DNA of 64,000 nucleotides from CAVTBX01 sp963733135 (GTDB lineage: Bacteria; Actinomycetota; Thermoleophilia; Gaiellales; Gaiellaceae): the NCBI GenBank assembly GCA_963733135.1, contig CAVTBX010000006.1:1-64000 (forward strand), read 5' to 3'. Positions within the stretch are counted from its first letter, which is position 1; every line of letters begins with the position of its first letter. Positions 53,683-60,565 of this stretch are shown piece by piece. The notes under the pieces were generated by a model. The model made no database searches and was not told where the DNA came from. It saw nothing but the letters and a program-made list of their open reading frames with translations. The position numbers and the translations under genes are program-made.

Positions 53683-54488
53683 GGAACCGCCCCCATCCTC
53701 GCAACGCAGCGGGCAGCCGCGGCGAGACCCGCCTCGGCGCCGCCGAGCAGGAACCCGGCGGCGAACGCGTCACCGGCCCCCGTCGTGTCGACGACGTCGG
53801 CCAGCTCGGCGGGGTGGTCGAGCGTCTCGGCACGGGTGTGGACGCTGCAGCCGCGGGCTCCCCGCTTCACGACCACCGTCGGCGCGTCCACCTGGCCGAA
53901 GAGCTCCGCCTCGGCCTCGTTCGCCAGCACGACGTCCGGCTCGAGCTCGGCGACGGTATGGCGGAGCTCGGCGCCGCCGGTGGCGAGGATCGCTGCCGAC
54001 GAGAGGTCGAGGCTGATCCTCGCTCCCGCCCGGCGCGCTGTGCTCGTCGCAGCGAGAGCCGTCGCGCGGATCGGCTCTTCCACCAGGCTGTATGCGGAAA
54101 TGTGGAGCGTCTCGCAGCCGTCGAGCCAGGCCGGGTCGAGGTCGTCCGGCGCGAAGTCGATCGAGACGCCGCGGTCGGTCAGCATCGTCCGGCGGGCGTC
54201 CGGCGATGCGATCGAGACCACGGCACCCGTTGAGCCGTCCCGCACCGGGCCTGCCACCTCGACGCCACGGCGTGTCAGCTCCTCGCTGAGGAGTCTCCCC
54301 GCCGTGTCGTCGGCACGGCGTGCGAGGAGCCGGGCGCGGCCGCCGAGCTCCGCCGTCCAGGCCGTGACGTTGGACGCTTGGCCACCGAGACCGACCCACG
54401 TGCGCCCGTAGGTGTCGGTGTCGGCCGCGATCGGGTCGTCGAGTCGGACGACCACGTCGAGCAGGAGATCTCCGAGCGCACAGATCAT
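53679..54488 (-). CDS. psuK: PfkB family carbohydrate kinase, pseudouridine kinase
   Basis: A 269-residue ribokinase-fold enzyme. GLGGQASNVTAWTAELGGRA is the first PfkB signature region, and DTTGAGDAFAAGFL the second, with catalytic Asp in GAGD. Coupling with psuG argues that the substrate is pseudouridine. It is the first gene of the pair. Upstream is a divergent small gene and a long inverted repeat. Confidence 0.9.
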   Translation of the reverse strand: MICALGDLLLDVVVRLDDPIAADTDTYGRTWVGLGGQASNVTAWTAELGGRARLLARRADDTAGRLLSEELTRRGVEVAGPVRDGSTGAVVSIASPDARRTMLTDRGVSIDFAPDDLDPAWLDGCETLHISAYSLVEEPIRATALAATSTARRAGARISLDLSSAAILATGGAELRHTVAELEPDVVLANEAEAELFGQVDAPTVVVKRGARGCSVHTRAETLDHPAELADVVDTTGAGDAFAAGFLLGGAEAGLAAAARCVARMGAVP

Positions 54489-54493
54489 CGGTT

Positions 54494-54575
54494 CGAGATG
54501 GTTGATCGGTAATTGGGGCGCTGTCGGGGATGGGCCACCAACCGGCGGTGCCGGAACTGCCGGTCAACCATCTCG
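54494..54575. repeat. Inverted repeat in the psuK/54595 divergent region
   Basis: Arms CGAGATGGTTGA (54494-54505) and TCAACCATCTCG (54564-54575) match perfectly over 12 bp, with extra pairing inside (CGG / CCG) and a second hairpin CCGGCGGTGCCGG within. It occupies the whole promoter region of psuK and the divergent small gene, so it may be an operator or cruciform, or another member of the local hairpin elements. Confidence 0.6.
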
Positions 54576-54594
54576 GCGACCCTACAATCGACGC

Positions 54595-54804
54595 GTGGCC
54601 GAAGAACGACGTCGTGACACCCTCAGGTCCTTTCTGATCGGCGGCTTGCTCGGCAGCGTCGCCGGAGCGGTCGCTGCCGGGCGGATGAAGGTACGCCCGG
54701 CGCCGACGCCCCGCGAGACCCCGGCGGGGCTCGCCGCCTTCGAGCGCGCGCCCTGCTACGAGGAGCTCGTCGAGCGGGAGCGCGAGGCCGCCGCCGAGCG
54801 CTAG
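54595..54804 (+). CDS. Small protein with one Gly/Ala-rich helix
   Basis: A GTG-start 69-residue protein: basic start EERRRDTLRSF, a Gly/Ala-rich helix LIGGLLGSVAGAVAAGR, then PRETPAGLAAFERAPCYEEL and an acidic-basic tail. It looks like a single-span or YtxH-like membrane-associated protein. The function is unknown. Its TAG stop forms the left end of the hairpin element that follows. Confidence 0.5.
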   Translation: MAEERRRDTLRSFLIGGLLGSVAGAVAAGRMKVRPAPTPRETPAGLAAFERAPCYEELVEREREAAAER

Positions 54805-54969
54805 AGGCTTGATGTGAAATGTGGCGGAGCCGCGGATGCCGCCTCAGACACTGCGTCAGGACATCCCGTCGCCCTTGCACGGGCCACCGGCCCGTGCCGC
54901 GGACGCCGAAACGCCCTGACTTGGTCTGAGACGCCCCCACGGGGCGCCAATTTCACATCAAGCCTCTAG
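54801..54969. repeat. Long hairpin element, family A copy 2
   Basis: A 169-bp element with CTAG at both ends. The left CTAG holds the stop of the small gene and the right CTAG holds the stop of the minus-strand GT39 gene. Thus one element supplies the stop codon of both convergent genes. Arms are GAGGCTTGATGTGAA / TTCACATCAAGCCTC. The interior is nearly identical to copy 1 at 16693-16860. Confidence 0.88.
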
Positions 54970-56633
54970 TCGTCGGCCAGGCGGCGCGCCTCCTCGGCTG
55001 TCCTGAGGTTGAGCGGGGCGTCGCCGATCTCGAGCGCTTCGCCTAGGCGTTGCACCTGCGCGGTCGCCTCGAGGAACGCCTCCGGGGTGGGCGTGGGTTC
55101 CCGGCTTCGGATCACGAGGAACGGGCCGAACGCGCGGGCCTCGAAGTCGACGCCCGGCGAACGCTCGTCGATCGTGAGCTCGACCAGGGCCGGCCTGAGC
55201 GGGTGGTCGCTCGCATCCAGCACCCAGACCCCGTGGCCGAGCGGGGGATCCGCATCGCGCAGGGTCTCGAGCGCCAGCTTCGGATCGGCACGCGGCACGA
55301 AGCGCTGGCCGTACGGAGCCCCGCCATTCCAGGCGTCGAGGTAGGTGGGCTCGTACCCGAAGAGGACGTCGTCGGGGCGGGCGCGGTCCGCCAGCCACGC
55401 AGCCGCGTCGGCCCGCGCCGCCTCGCGCACGGCCGGCTCGCCGGTGTAGAGCCACGGAGTGCGGGCGAAGCCCCAGCCGATCTGGAGCGCGAGGAGGCTG
55501 ACGAGCGCAAGCCCGGCAAGCACCGGCCCGGCTCGGCCGGCGAACCCGGCCACCGCGACGATCGCGACTGCGAGCGCTGTCGCCACGAAGGGCAGCGCGA
55601 AGATGAGATGGCGCGGCTGGAGGAAGAGACCGTCGCCCGAGCTGGTCAGGAGCAGCGCAGCGGAAGGTACGGCGACCACCAGCCCGGCGAGAACAGCTGC
55701 CTCGAGGTTCTGGCGGGCCAGCAGCACGAGCCCCGCGAGCGCAGCGAGGGCAATCGGGATCAGGGCGGCGAGCCAGCCGGCCGTGAAGTCGCCGAGCGTT
55801 CCCCAGAGGTACTCGGCAATCTCCCCGGGGCTGCCGAGGGCTGCACCGCCCGGGCCTGCCTCTACCTCGAAGCGCGAGGCGAGTCGGGAGTAGACGATCC
55901 AGAGGGGCGTGGCTGCGACCGCGACGACGGCGACGGCGAGCCCGGGGCGAACGAGCGAGCGGGGGGCTCGCCGACAGGTCCACGCCACATAGACGACCTG
56001 GACTCCCAAGACGAGCGCGCCGTAGGGCTGCGCCGTGATCGCCGCGAGCATCGCAAGCCCCCAGAGCAGCCACCGCCCCGCGGTCAGCCGCTCGAGCGCT
56101 CGCATGAGGAGGAGGAACGAGAGCGCGGTCGTGAGCAAGAAGAGCCCGTACATCCGGCCGTAGATCGCGTGGAGATGCGTCGTCCAGCTCGCGGCCACGA
56201 TGAGCGTGGCAACGACGGCGACGCGCTGCCCGGCGAGCCTGGACGCGAGCGCCGCGACCACCGGCAGTGCGAGCACCGCGGGGATCGCGGACAGGAGCCG
56301 AAGTGCGCCGAGCGTCTCCGACGCGCCGAGCACGAGGTGGGCGAGCAGGAAGTGGAGCGGCGCACCGCCTCGCTCCCAGACGGTGTCAAAGAGCTCGCCG
56401 AGCGGCTCGCGCGCGACGAAGAAGACGAGCGTCTCGTCCTCGTTCGGCGGCCAGGCGGTCAGGCGGGCGAGCACGAAGGCTGCGAGCCCGGCGGTGATGG
56501 CCGCGACGGCGACGAGGTAGGCGGTCGGAACCCGCGCGGAGGACGCGCCGGCGTCAGACCCGCTCGAGGCTGGCACACGTTGCCCGCGAGTGCCAGTGGC
56601 GGCCGCCTGCCCTGCTAGGCTCGTTTCCCGCAA
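54966..56633 (-). CDS. GT39-like (dolichyl-phosphate-mannose mannosyltransferase family) membrane glycosyltransferase
   Basis: A 555-residue protein with about 11 helices and a C-terminal extracytoplasmic domain. The first loop has the acidic motif PPNEDETLVFFVAREPLG (Asp/Glu as in PMT/ArnT active sites), then RGGAPLHFLLAHLVLG and IYGRMYGLFLLTTALS. It probably moves a sugar from a polyprenyl-phosphate donor to a cell-surface acceptor. The acceptor is unknown. It diverges from the FmdB gene. Confidence 0.82.
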   Translation of the reverse strand: MRETSLAGQAAATGTRGQRVPASSGSDAGASSARVPTAYLVAVAAITAGLAAFVLARLTAWPPNEDETLVFFVAREPLGELFDTVWERGGAPLHFLLAHLVLGASETLGALRLLSAIPAVLALPVVAALASRLAGQRVAVVATLIVAASWTTHLHAIYGRMYGLFLLTTALSFLLLMRALERLTAGRWLLWGLAMLAAITAQPYGALVLGVQVVYVAWTCRRAPRSLVRPGLAVAVVAVAATPLWIVYSRLASRFEVEAGPGGAALGSPGEIAEYLWGTLGDFTAGWLAALIPIALAALAGLVLLARQNLEAAVLAGLVVAVPSAALLLTSSGDGLFLQPRHLIFALPFVATALAVAIVAVAGFAGRAGPVLAGLALVSLLALQIGWGFARTPWLYTGEPAVREAARADAAAWLADRARPDDVLFGYEPTYLDAWNGGAPYGQRFVPRADPKLALETLRDADPPLGHGVWVLDASDHPLRPALVELTIDERSPGVDFEARAFGPFLVIRSREPTPTPEAFLEATAQVQRLGEALEIGDAPLNLRTAEEARRLADD

Positions 56634-56656
56634 ATCGGGCGTTTTTCCTCCTCTTC

Positions 56657-56959
56657 ATGCCCATCTACGAGTATCGCTGCCCCAACGGCCACACCTTCGA
56701 GCTCCTACAGCGGATGAGCGATCCTCCGGCGGGAGAGTGCCAGATCTGTGGTGAGAGCCCGGTCGAGAAAGTGCTGTATCCGGCCGCGATCCACTTCAAG
56801 GGCTCGGGGTTCTACTCGACCGACTACGGCCGGGGTGGGAAGAAGCGCGAGGGCGCCAAGGAGGGTGAGGGTGCCGGGAAGGAAGGCGGCTCCTCCGACT
56901 CCGGCGACTCGAAGCCCGCGGACAAGAAGTCCGAACCGAAGAAGGCCGCCGAAGCCTGA
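56657..56959 (+). CDS. FmdB family zinc-ribbon protein
   Basis: A 100-residue protein starting MPIYEYRCPNGHTFELLQRM, then GECQICGESPVEKVLYPAAI and HFKGSGFYSTDYGR, the typical FmdB order. The first zinc knuckle reads CPNGH, so only three Cys plus a His are available. A Lys/Glu/Gly-rich tail follows. Proposed as a regulatory or zinc-binding protein; the function is poorly known. Between 56960 and 57021 nothing is seen. Confidence 0.92.
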   Translation: MPIYEYRCPNGHTFELLQRMSDPPAGECQICGESPVEKVLYPAAIHFKGSGFYSTDYGRGGKKREGAKEGEGAGKEGGSSDSGDSKPADKKSEPKKAAEA

Positions 56960-57021
56960 TCGTCAGGCTTGCATCGCACCGTCCTTTGGCCAGAACGGCC
57001 ACGGGACGGGGCTGAGCCGGG

Positions 57022-58206
57022 CTAGCCCGGGCCGCCGACGCGGCAGCCGGGCTCGAGCGGCTGACCGGGCGGGGAAGGCTGCGGGGCGCTCTCGCCCAGG
57101 ATCATCTGGATGACCTCGGCGTTGTCCTCGCTCCCGAGGATGACTGAGGCGCCGCCGATGTCCGCGAGCGAGCCGCCCAGGTGGCAGGAGAGCGACTGGC
57201 TCGCTGGCGCGCGGAACTTCACCCAGCCGAGCTGGATGATCTCGTTGGCTGAGAGGTCGGTCGCAAGCGGCTTCACGAGGTCGTCGCCCATGAAGGGCAT
57301 GCGCGAGAAGCCGTAGAAGCCCACGACCTTGTTCGAGATCGCCTGGGTGACCTGTTGCTGGCGTTCCCCCCGCGTGAGGTCGGAGTCCGACGGGTCGAGC
57401 TCGTTCTTGCGCACGCGCGAGTAGATGAGCGCGCGGCGGCCGTTCAGCTCCTGCTCGCCTTTCCGGAAGCGCCAGCCGGGCCACTCCTGGCAGCGGGCCG
57501 GGGTGCCGAACGGGCACTCGAACTTCGAGAGGATCGGCTTCTTTACGTTGACCGTGATGCCTCCGACCGCGTCCACGACGTCGCCGAAGGTGGCGAGATC
57601 GACAAGTACGACGTGGTTGATCGCGAGCCCGGTCACGTTCTGCACGGTGCGGATCGCAAGTGCGGGACCGCCGAGCGCGTAGGCAGCGTTGATCCGATCC
57701 TCGCCGTGGCCCGGAATCTGGACGCGGAGGTCACGAGGGATCGAGAGCTGGGCGATGCGATGGTCGTCCGGATCCGTGTGGACGACCAGGATCGAGTCGG
57801 CGCGCCCCGTCCCTGTGCGCCCGGCGGCGCCCACGTCGGCTCCGAGCACGAGGATGTTGGTCGGGTTCGTCCAGAGCGCGCCCTCCTGGGGCGAGAGCGC
57901 GCGCTCGGCAGCGGGCGGCAGGCGGTCGTTCGCCTCCTTGACTCCGCTTCGAAACGCGAGGTAGCCGAGCAGGAGCCAGACCGCGAGGAGGATGACCAGG
58001 AAGAGGACGACTCCGAGGACCCAGCGCCCCCACCGGCGTCGCTTCCGAGGTGCCGGCGCCTCGTGCGTGCCCGCGTAACCGTCGCCGTCGTCACCCCAAG
58101 CGCCGCGTTCCTCCCGGGGCGGTGCCGGCTTCGGCCGCAGGGGCTTGATGGGGCCGCGCGAGCGGCCGCCGCGGTAGACGCGGTAGGGCTTCTCCTTGCC
58201 TGGCAC
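57022..58206 (-). CDS. LytR-CpsA-Psr (LCP) family protein
   Basis: Attaches polyprenyl-phosphate-linked glycopolymers to the cell wall. The 394-residue protein has a basic cytosolic N-terminus, one helix (WVLGVVLFLVILLAVWLLLG), and the LCP core: TNILVLGADVG, GRADSILVVHTDPDD, LSIPRDLRVQIPGHGEDRIN (Arg/Asp for pyrophosphate), AVGGITVNV and LNGRRALIYSRVRKNELDPS. All main Arg and Asp residues are present. It is divergent from the ROK kinase gene. Confidence 0.94.
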   Translation of the reverse strand: MPGKEKPYRVYRGGRSRGPIKPLRPKPAPPREERGAWGDDGDGYAGTHEAPAPRKRRRWGRWVLGVVLFLVILLAVWLLLGYLAFRSGVKEANDRLPPAAERALSPQEGALWTNPTNILVLGADVGAAGRTGTGRADSILVVHTDPDDHRIAQLSIPRDLRVQIPGHGEDRINAAYALGGPALAIRTVQNVTGLAINHVVLVDLATFGDVVDAVGGITVNVKKPILSKFECPFGTPARCQEWPGWRFRKGEQELNGRRALIYSRVRKNELDPSDSDLTRGERQQQVTQAISNKVVGFYGFSRMPFMGDDLVKPLATDLSANEIIQLGWVKFRAPASQSLSCHLGGSLADIGGASVILGSEDNAEVIQMILGESAPQPSPPGQPLEPGCRVGGPG

Positions 58207-58258
58207 GGCGACGGGTTATGGTAGCCAGGCCCTCGGACCGGTCCGGAGGAGCATGGTG

Positions 58259-59218
58259 ATGACCGACGCCCGCGTAATCGCGATGGACATCGGCGGAACG
58301 AAGCTCCTGACGGGTGTTGTCGGGCGAGACGGCGTCGTCGTCGAGCGGTCGATTGCCGACACCGAGCAGTCGAGCCAGGACGCGCTCGTCACGCAGATCG
58401 AGGGCGCGATCGAGGCGTTCGTCGACGATGACGTCGTCGGGATCGGCGTCGGCGTCTGCTCCCTCATCGACCAGCGGACCGGGGAGGCCGTCTCGTCGGT
58501 GAACATTCCCATCCAGGGCCTGCGCCTGCGGGATCGGATTCAGGAGCGTTTCGGCCTGCCGACCGGCATCGACAACGATGCGAATGCCGCGGCGCTCGCC
58601 GAGCATGTCTTCGGTGCGGGACGCGGGACGAGACACATGGTCCTGCTCACGCTCGGCACCGGGATCGGTGGGGGGCTGATCCTGAACGGAGAGCTCTACC
58701 GCGGCGCCTACGGGGCTGCCGCCGAGCTCGGGCACATCACGATCGACCTCGACGGGCCTCCGTGTCAGGGCTCCTGCCCTGGGATCGGTCACCTCGAGGT
58801 GCTCGCCTCGGGAACCGCTGCGGGAGTGCTCATACGCGAGGTCGCGGCCGAGCGGCCGGACGGAGACCTGGGCCGCGCGGCGGCGGACGGCCGGAGGGTC
58901 GACGCGAAGCTCGCGGTCGAGCTCGCGCGACAGGGGGACGGCGACGCCCGCGCTGCGTTGACGCGCATCGGCCGGCGGCTCGGCGTGGGGATCGCGAACT
59001 ACGTCAACATCTTCAACCCTGAGCTCGTCGTCCTCGGAGGCGGGTTCTCGCGCGCCGCCGAGCTCCTCGTCGAGCCCGCGCTCGAGGTCGTTCGCGAGCA
59101 GGCGCTCGAGCCGTCTCGGTCGAGCGTTCGGATCGCGCTCGCCATCCTCGGAGTCGAGGCGGGCCTAGTCGGCGCGGGCCTCGTCGGCTTCGAGGCGGCC
59201 GATGCCGCCAAAGCCTGA
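58259..59218 (+). CDS. ROK family sugar kinase, glucokinase-like
   Basis: A 319-residue kinase. ATP site AMDIGGTKLLTGVV, catalytic Asp in TGIDNDANAAALAE, GTGIGGGLILNGELYRGA, then GHITIDLDGPPCQGSCPGIG followed by HLEVLASGTA. The last has the Cys residues and GH of the ROK zinc site in altered spacing. Glucose or N-acetyl sugars are likely substrates. ATG 58259 is preferred since GGAGGA lies nine bases upstream; ATG 58253 is too close. The end overlaps rsmI by 17 bp. Confidence 0.9.
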   Translation: MTDARVIAMDIGGTKLLTGVVGRDGVVVERSIADTEQSSQDALVTQIEGAIEAFVDDDVVGIGVGVCSLIDQRTGEAVSSVNIPIQGLRLRDRIQERFGLPTGIDNDANAAALAEHVFGAGRGTRHMVLLTLGTGIGGGLILNGELYRGAYGAAAELGHITIDLDGPPCQGSCPGIGHLEVLASGTAAGVLIREVAAERPDGDLGRAAADGRRVDAKLAVELARQGDGDARAALTRIGRRLGVGIANYVNIFNPELVVLGGGFSRAAELLVEPALEVVREQALEPSRSSVRIALAILGVEAGLVGAGLVGFEAADAAKA

Positions 59219-60026
59219 CGCTCCCGGGACGCTCGTCGTCTGCCCGACTCCGATCGGGAATCTCGAGGATGTCACCCTGCGCGTCCTGCGAGAGCTCGGG
59301 AAGGCTGATCTTGTGCTCTGCGAGGACACGCGGCGGACGCGCGTTCTCCTAGAGCATCACGGCATCCGCGCGAGGCTCGCAAGCCTTCACCGCCATAACG
59401 AGGCGGGCCGAACCGCCGAGGTGCTGCCGCGGCTCGAGGCGGGCGAGCGCATCGCCGTCGCGTCCGACGCCGGCCTGCCGGGCGTGAACGACCCGGGCGC
59501 ACGCCTGATCGCCGCGGCGATCAGGCGCGGCGTCCGGGTCACCATCCTGCCCGGCCCTTCTGCGGTCGAGACGGCGCTCGTCGCGAGCGGCCTCGTCGGC
59601 GACCGGTATGCGTTCGTGGGCTACCTGCCGCGCCGCCGGGAAGCGCTCGATCGCCTCTGGGAGGAGCTCCCGCCCGGCGGCCCGACGGTCGCCTTCGAGT
59701 CTCCGAGGCGGCTGCCCGCCACGCTCGCGAGTCTCGCGGCAGTGGATCCGGAGCGGCCCGTCGCCGTATGCCGCGAGCTGACGAAGCGCTTCGAGGAGGT
59801 AGTCCGCGGCCCCGCGGTGGAGCTCGCCGCGCGCTTCGCCGAGCCACCGAAGGGCGAGGTAACACTGGTGGTCGGCCGGCCGCGGGAGCGGGAGAGCGAC
59901 GACTCGGAGGCCCTGGCAGCCGTGGCCGAGCTCGTCGGCGCGGGCACGCCCAGACGCAAGGCGGCCGAGGTCGTCGCCCGTCTTACGGGTGTCGCCAGAA
60001 ACAGGCTCTATCGAGACTCTCTGTAG
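59202..60026 (+). CDS. rsmI: 16S rRNA (cytidine1402-2'-O)-methyltransferase
   Basis: A 274-residue SPOUT-unrelated tetrapyrrole-methylase-fold enzyme. TLVVCPTPIGNLEDVTLRVL, LCEDTRRTRVLLEHHGI, LHRHNEAGR, VASDAGLPGVNDPGARLI and ILPGPSAVETALVASGL are all diagnostic. It acts on the ribosomal decoding site. The start lies inside the ROK kinase end, so the two are co-translated. It is followed by a palindrome and the reversed abrB gene. Confidence 0.96.
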   Translation: MPPKPDAPGTLVVCPTPIGNLEDVTLRVLRELGKADLVLCEDTRRTRVLLEHHGIRARLASLHRHNEAGRTAEVLPRLEAGERIAVASDAGLPGVNDPGARLIAAAIRRGVRVTILPGPSAVETALVASGLVGDRYAFVGYLPRRREALDRLWEELPPGGPTVAFESPRRLPATLASLAAVDPERPVAVCRELTKRFEEVVRGPAVELAARFAEPPKGEVTLVVGRPRERESDDSEALAAVAELVGAGTPRRKAAEVVARLTGVARNRLYRDSL

Positions 60027-60047
60027 GGGCGGGATTCATCCCGCCCA
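60023..60047. repeat. GTAGGGGC palindrome at the rsmI/abrB convergence
   Basis: GTAGGGGCGGGATTCATCCC followed by GCCC, beginning inside the rsmI stop region and lying between convergent rsmI and abrB. It is the same family as at 36.0, 44.7 and 63.7 kb and may serve as a two-way terminator. Confidence 0.7.
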
Positions 60048-60052
60048 CGCGG

Positions 60053-60325
60053 TTACGTGGCCGTGGCCAGCTCGCCGATGCACGGCCGGCACACCGACCG
60101 GCCCCGGTGCTCGGCCAGATCCTCGTCGCGGCCGCAGAAGAGGCACACGCTCTGAGCCTTGGCGAGCAGGATCGTCTCGCCCTTGACCGCGATCTCGACG
60201 GGATCCTTCTCGGAGATCCCGAGGCGCTTCCGGATCTCGATCGGAATCACGATCCGGCCGAGCTCGTCGATGTGCCTGACGATCCCCGTTGAGATCACTC
60301 CCCCCTTCGCAGCCAAGGTGGACAC
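60053..60325 (-). CDS. abrB: AbrB-type transcription regulator with C-terminal zinc knuckle
   Basis: A 90-residue protein. The swapped-hairpin DNA-binding domain reads STGIVRHIDELGRIVIPIEI then RKRLGISEKDPVEIAVKG, close to Bacillus AbrB/SpoVT N-domains. Instead of the AbrB C-domain it has a zinc-ribbon-like CLFCG ... CRPC. It is likely a global-type dimer or tetramer regulator. It sits reversed between rsmI and metG, exactly as abrB does in Bacillus subtilis. Confidence 0.9.
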   Translation of the reverse strand: MSTLAAKGGVISTGIVRHIDELGRIVIPIEIRKRLGISEKDPVEIAVKGETILLAKAQSVCLFCGRDEDLAEHRGRSVCRPCIGELATAT

Positions 60326-60398
60326 CCAGGTTTCGTCCCCGCTTCGTACCGATTGAAAACCGTAGCAGCGACCCCAAAAAAGGCCGCCGTATCATGGC

Positions 60399-60565
60399 CT
60401 AGTGCCCCTCCACGCGATACGCGCCCGCTTCTGGCCCGCGATCACGCTCCGCCAGGGTTCACCCTCGCCCTTGCCAAGGCTGCCAGCCTTGGCGGCGGAC
60501 GAGTGCGGCCCCTCGCTTGGTGCTCGCAACCCAGAAGCTGGACGGCATCACCTGAAGGGGCACTA
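60399..60565. repeat. Long hairpin element, family C, upstream of metG
   Basis: A 167-bp element with CTAG at the left and arms TAGTGCCCCT / AGGGGCACTA. Its central 57 nt (60465-60521) align without gaps to family A (16760-16816). They share TCGCCCTTGC, GCGGACG and GCTTGGT, while the apical stem is different but still paired (CCAAGGCT / AGCCTTGG). It fills the gap between abrB and metG and ends right before the metG start position. The remaining 60326-60398 shows no gene. Confidence 0.75.

Noticed and set aside
60399..60565. T-box riboswitch or 6S RNA upstream of metG
   Set aside because: No T-box sequence (AGGGUGGNACCGCG type) or typical 6S bubble was found. The core matches hairpin elements elsewhere in the window.
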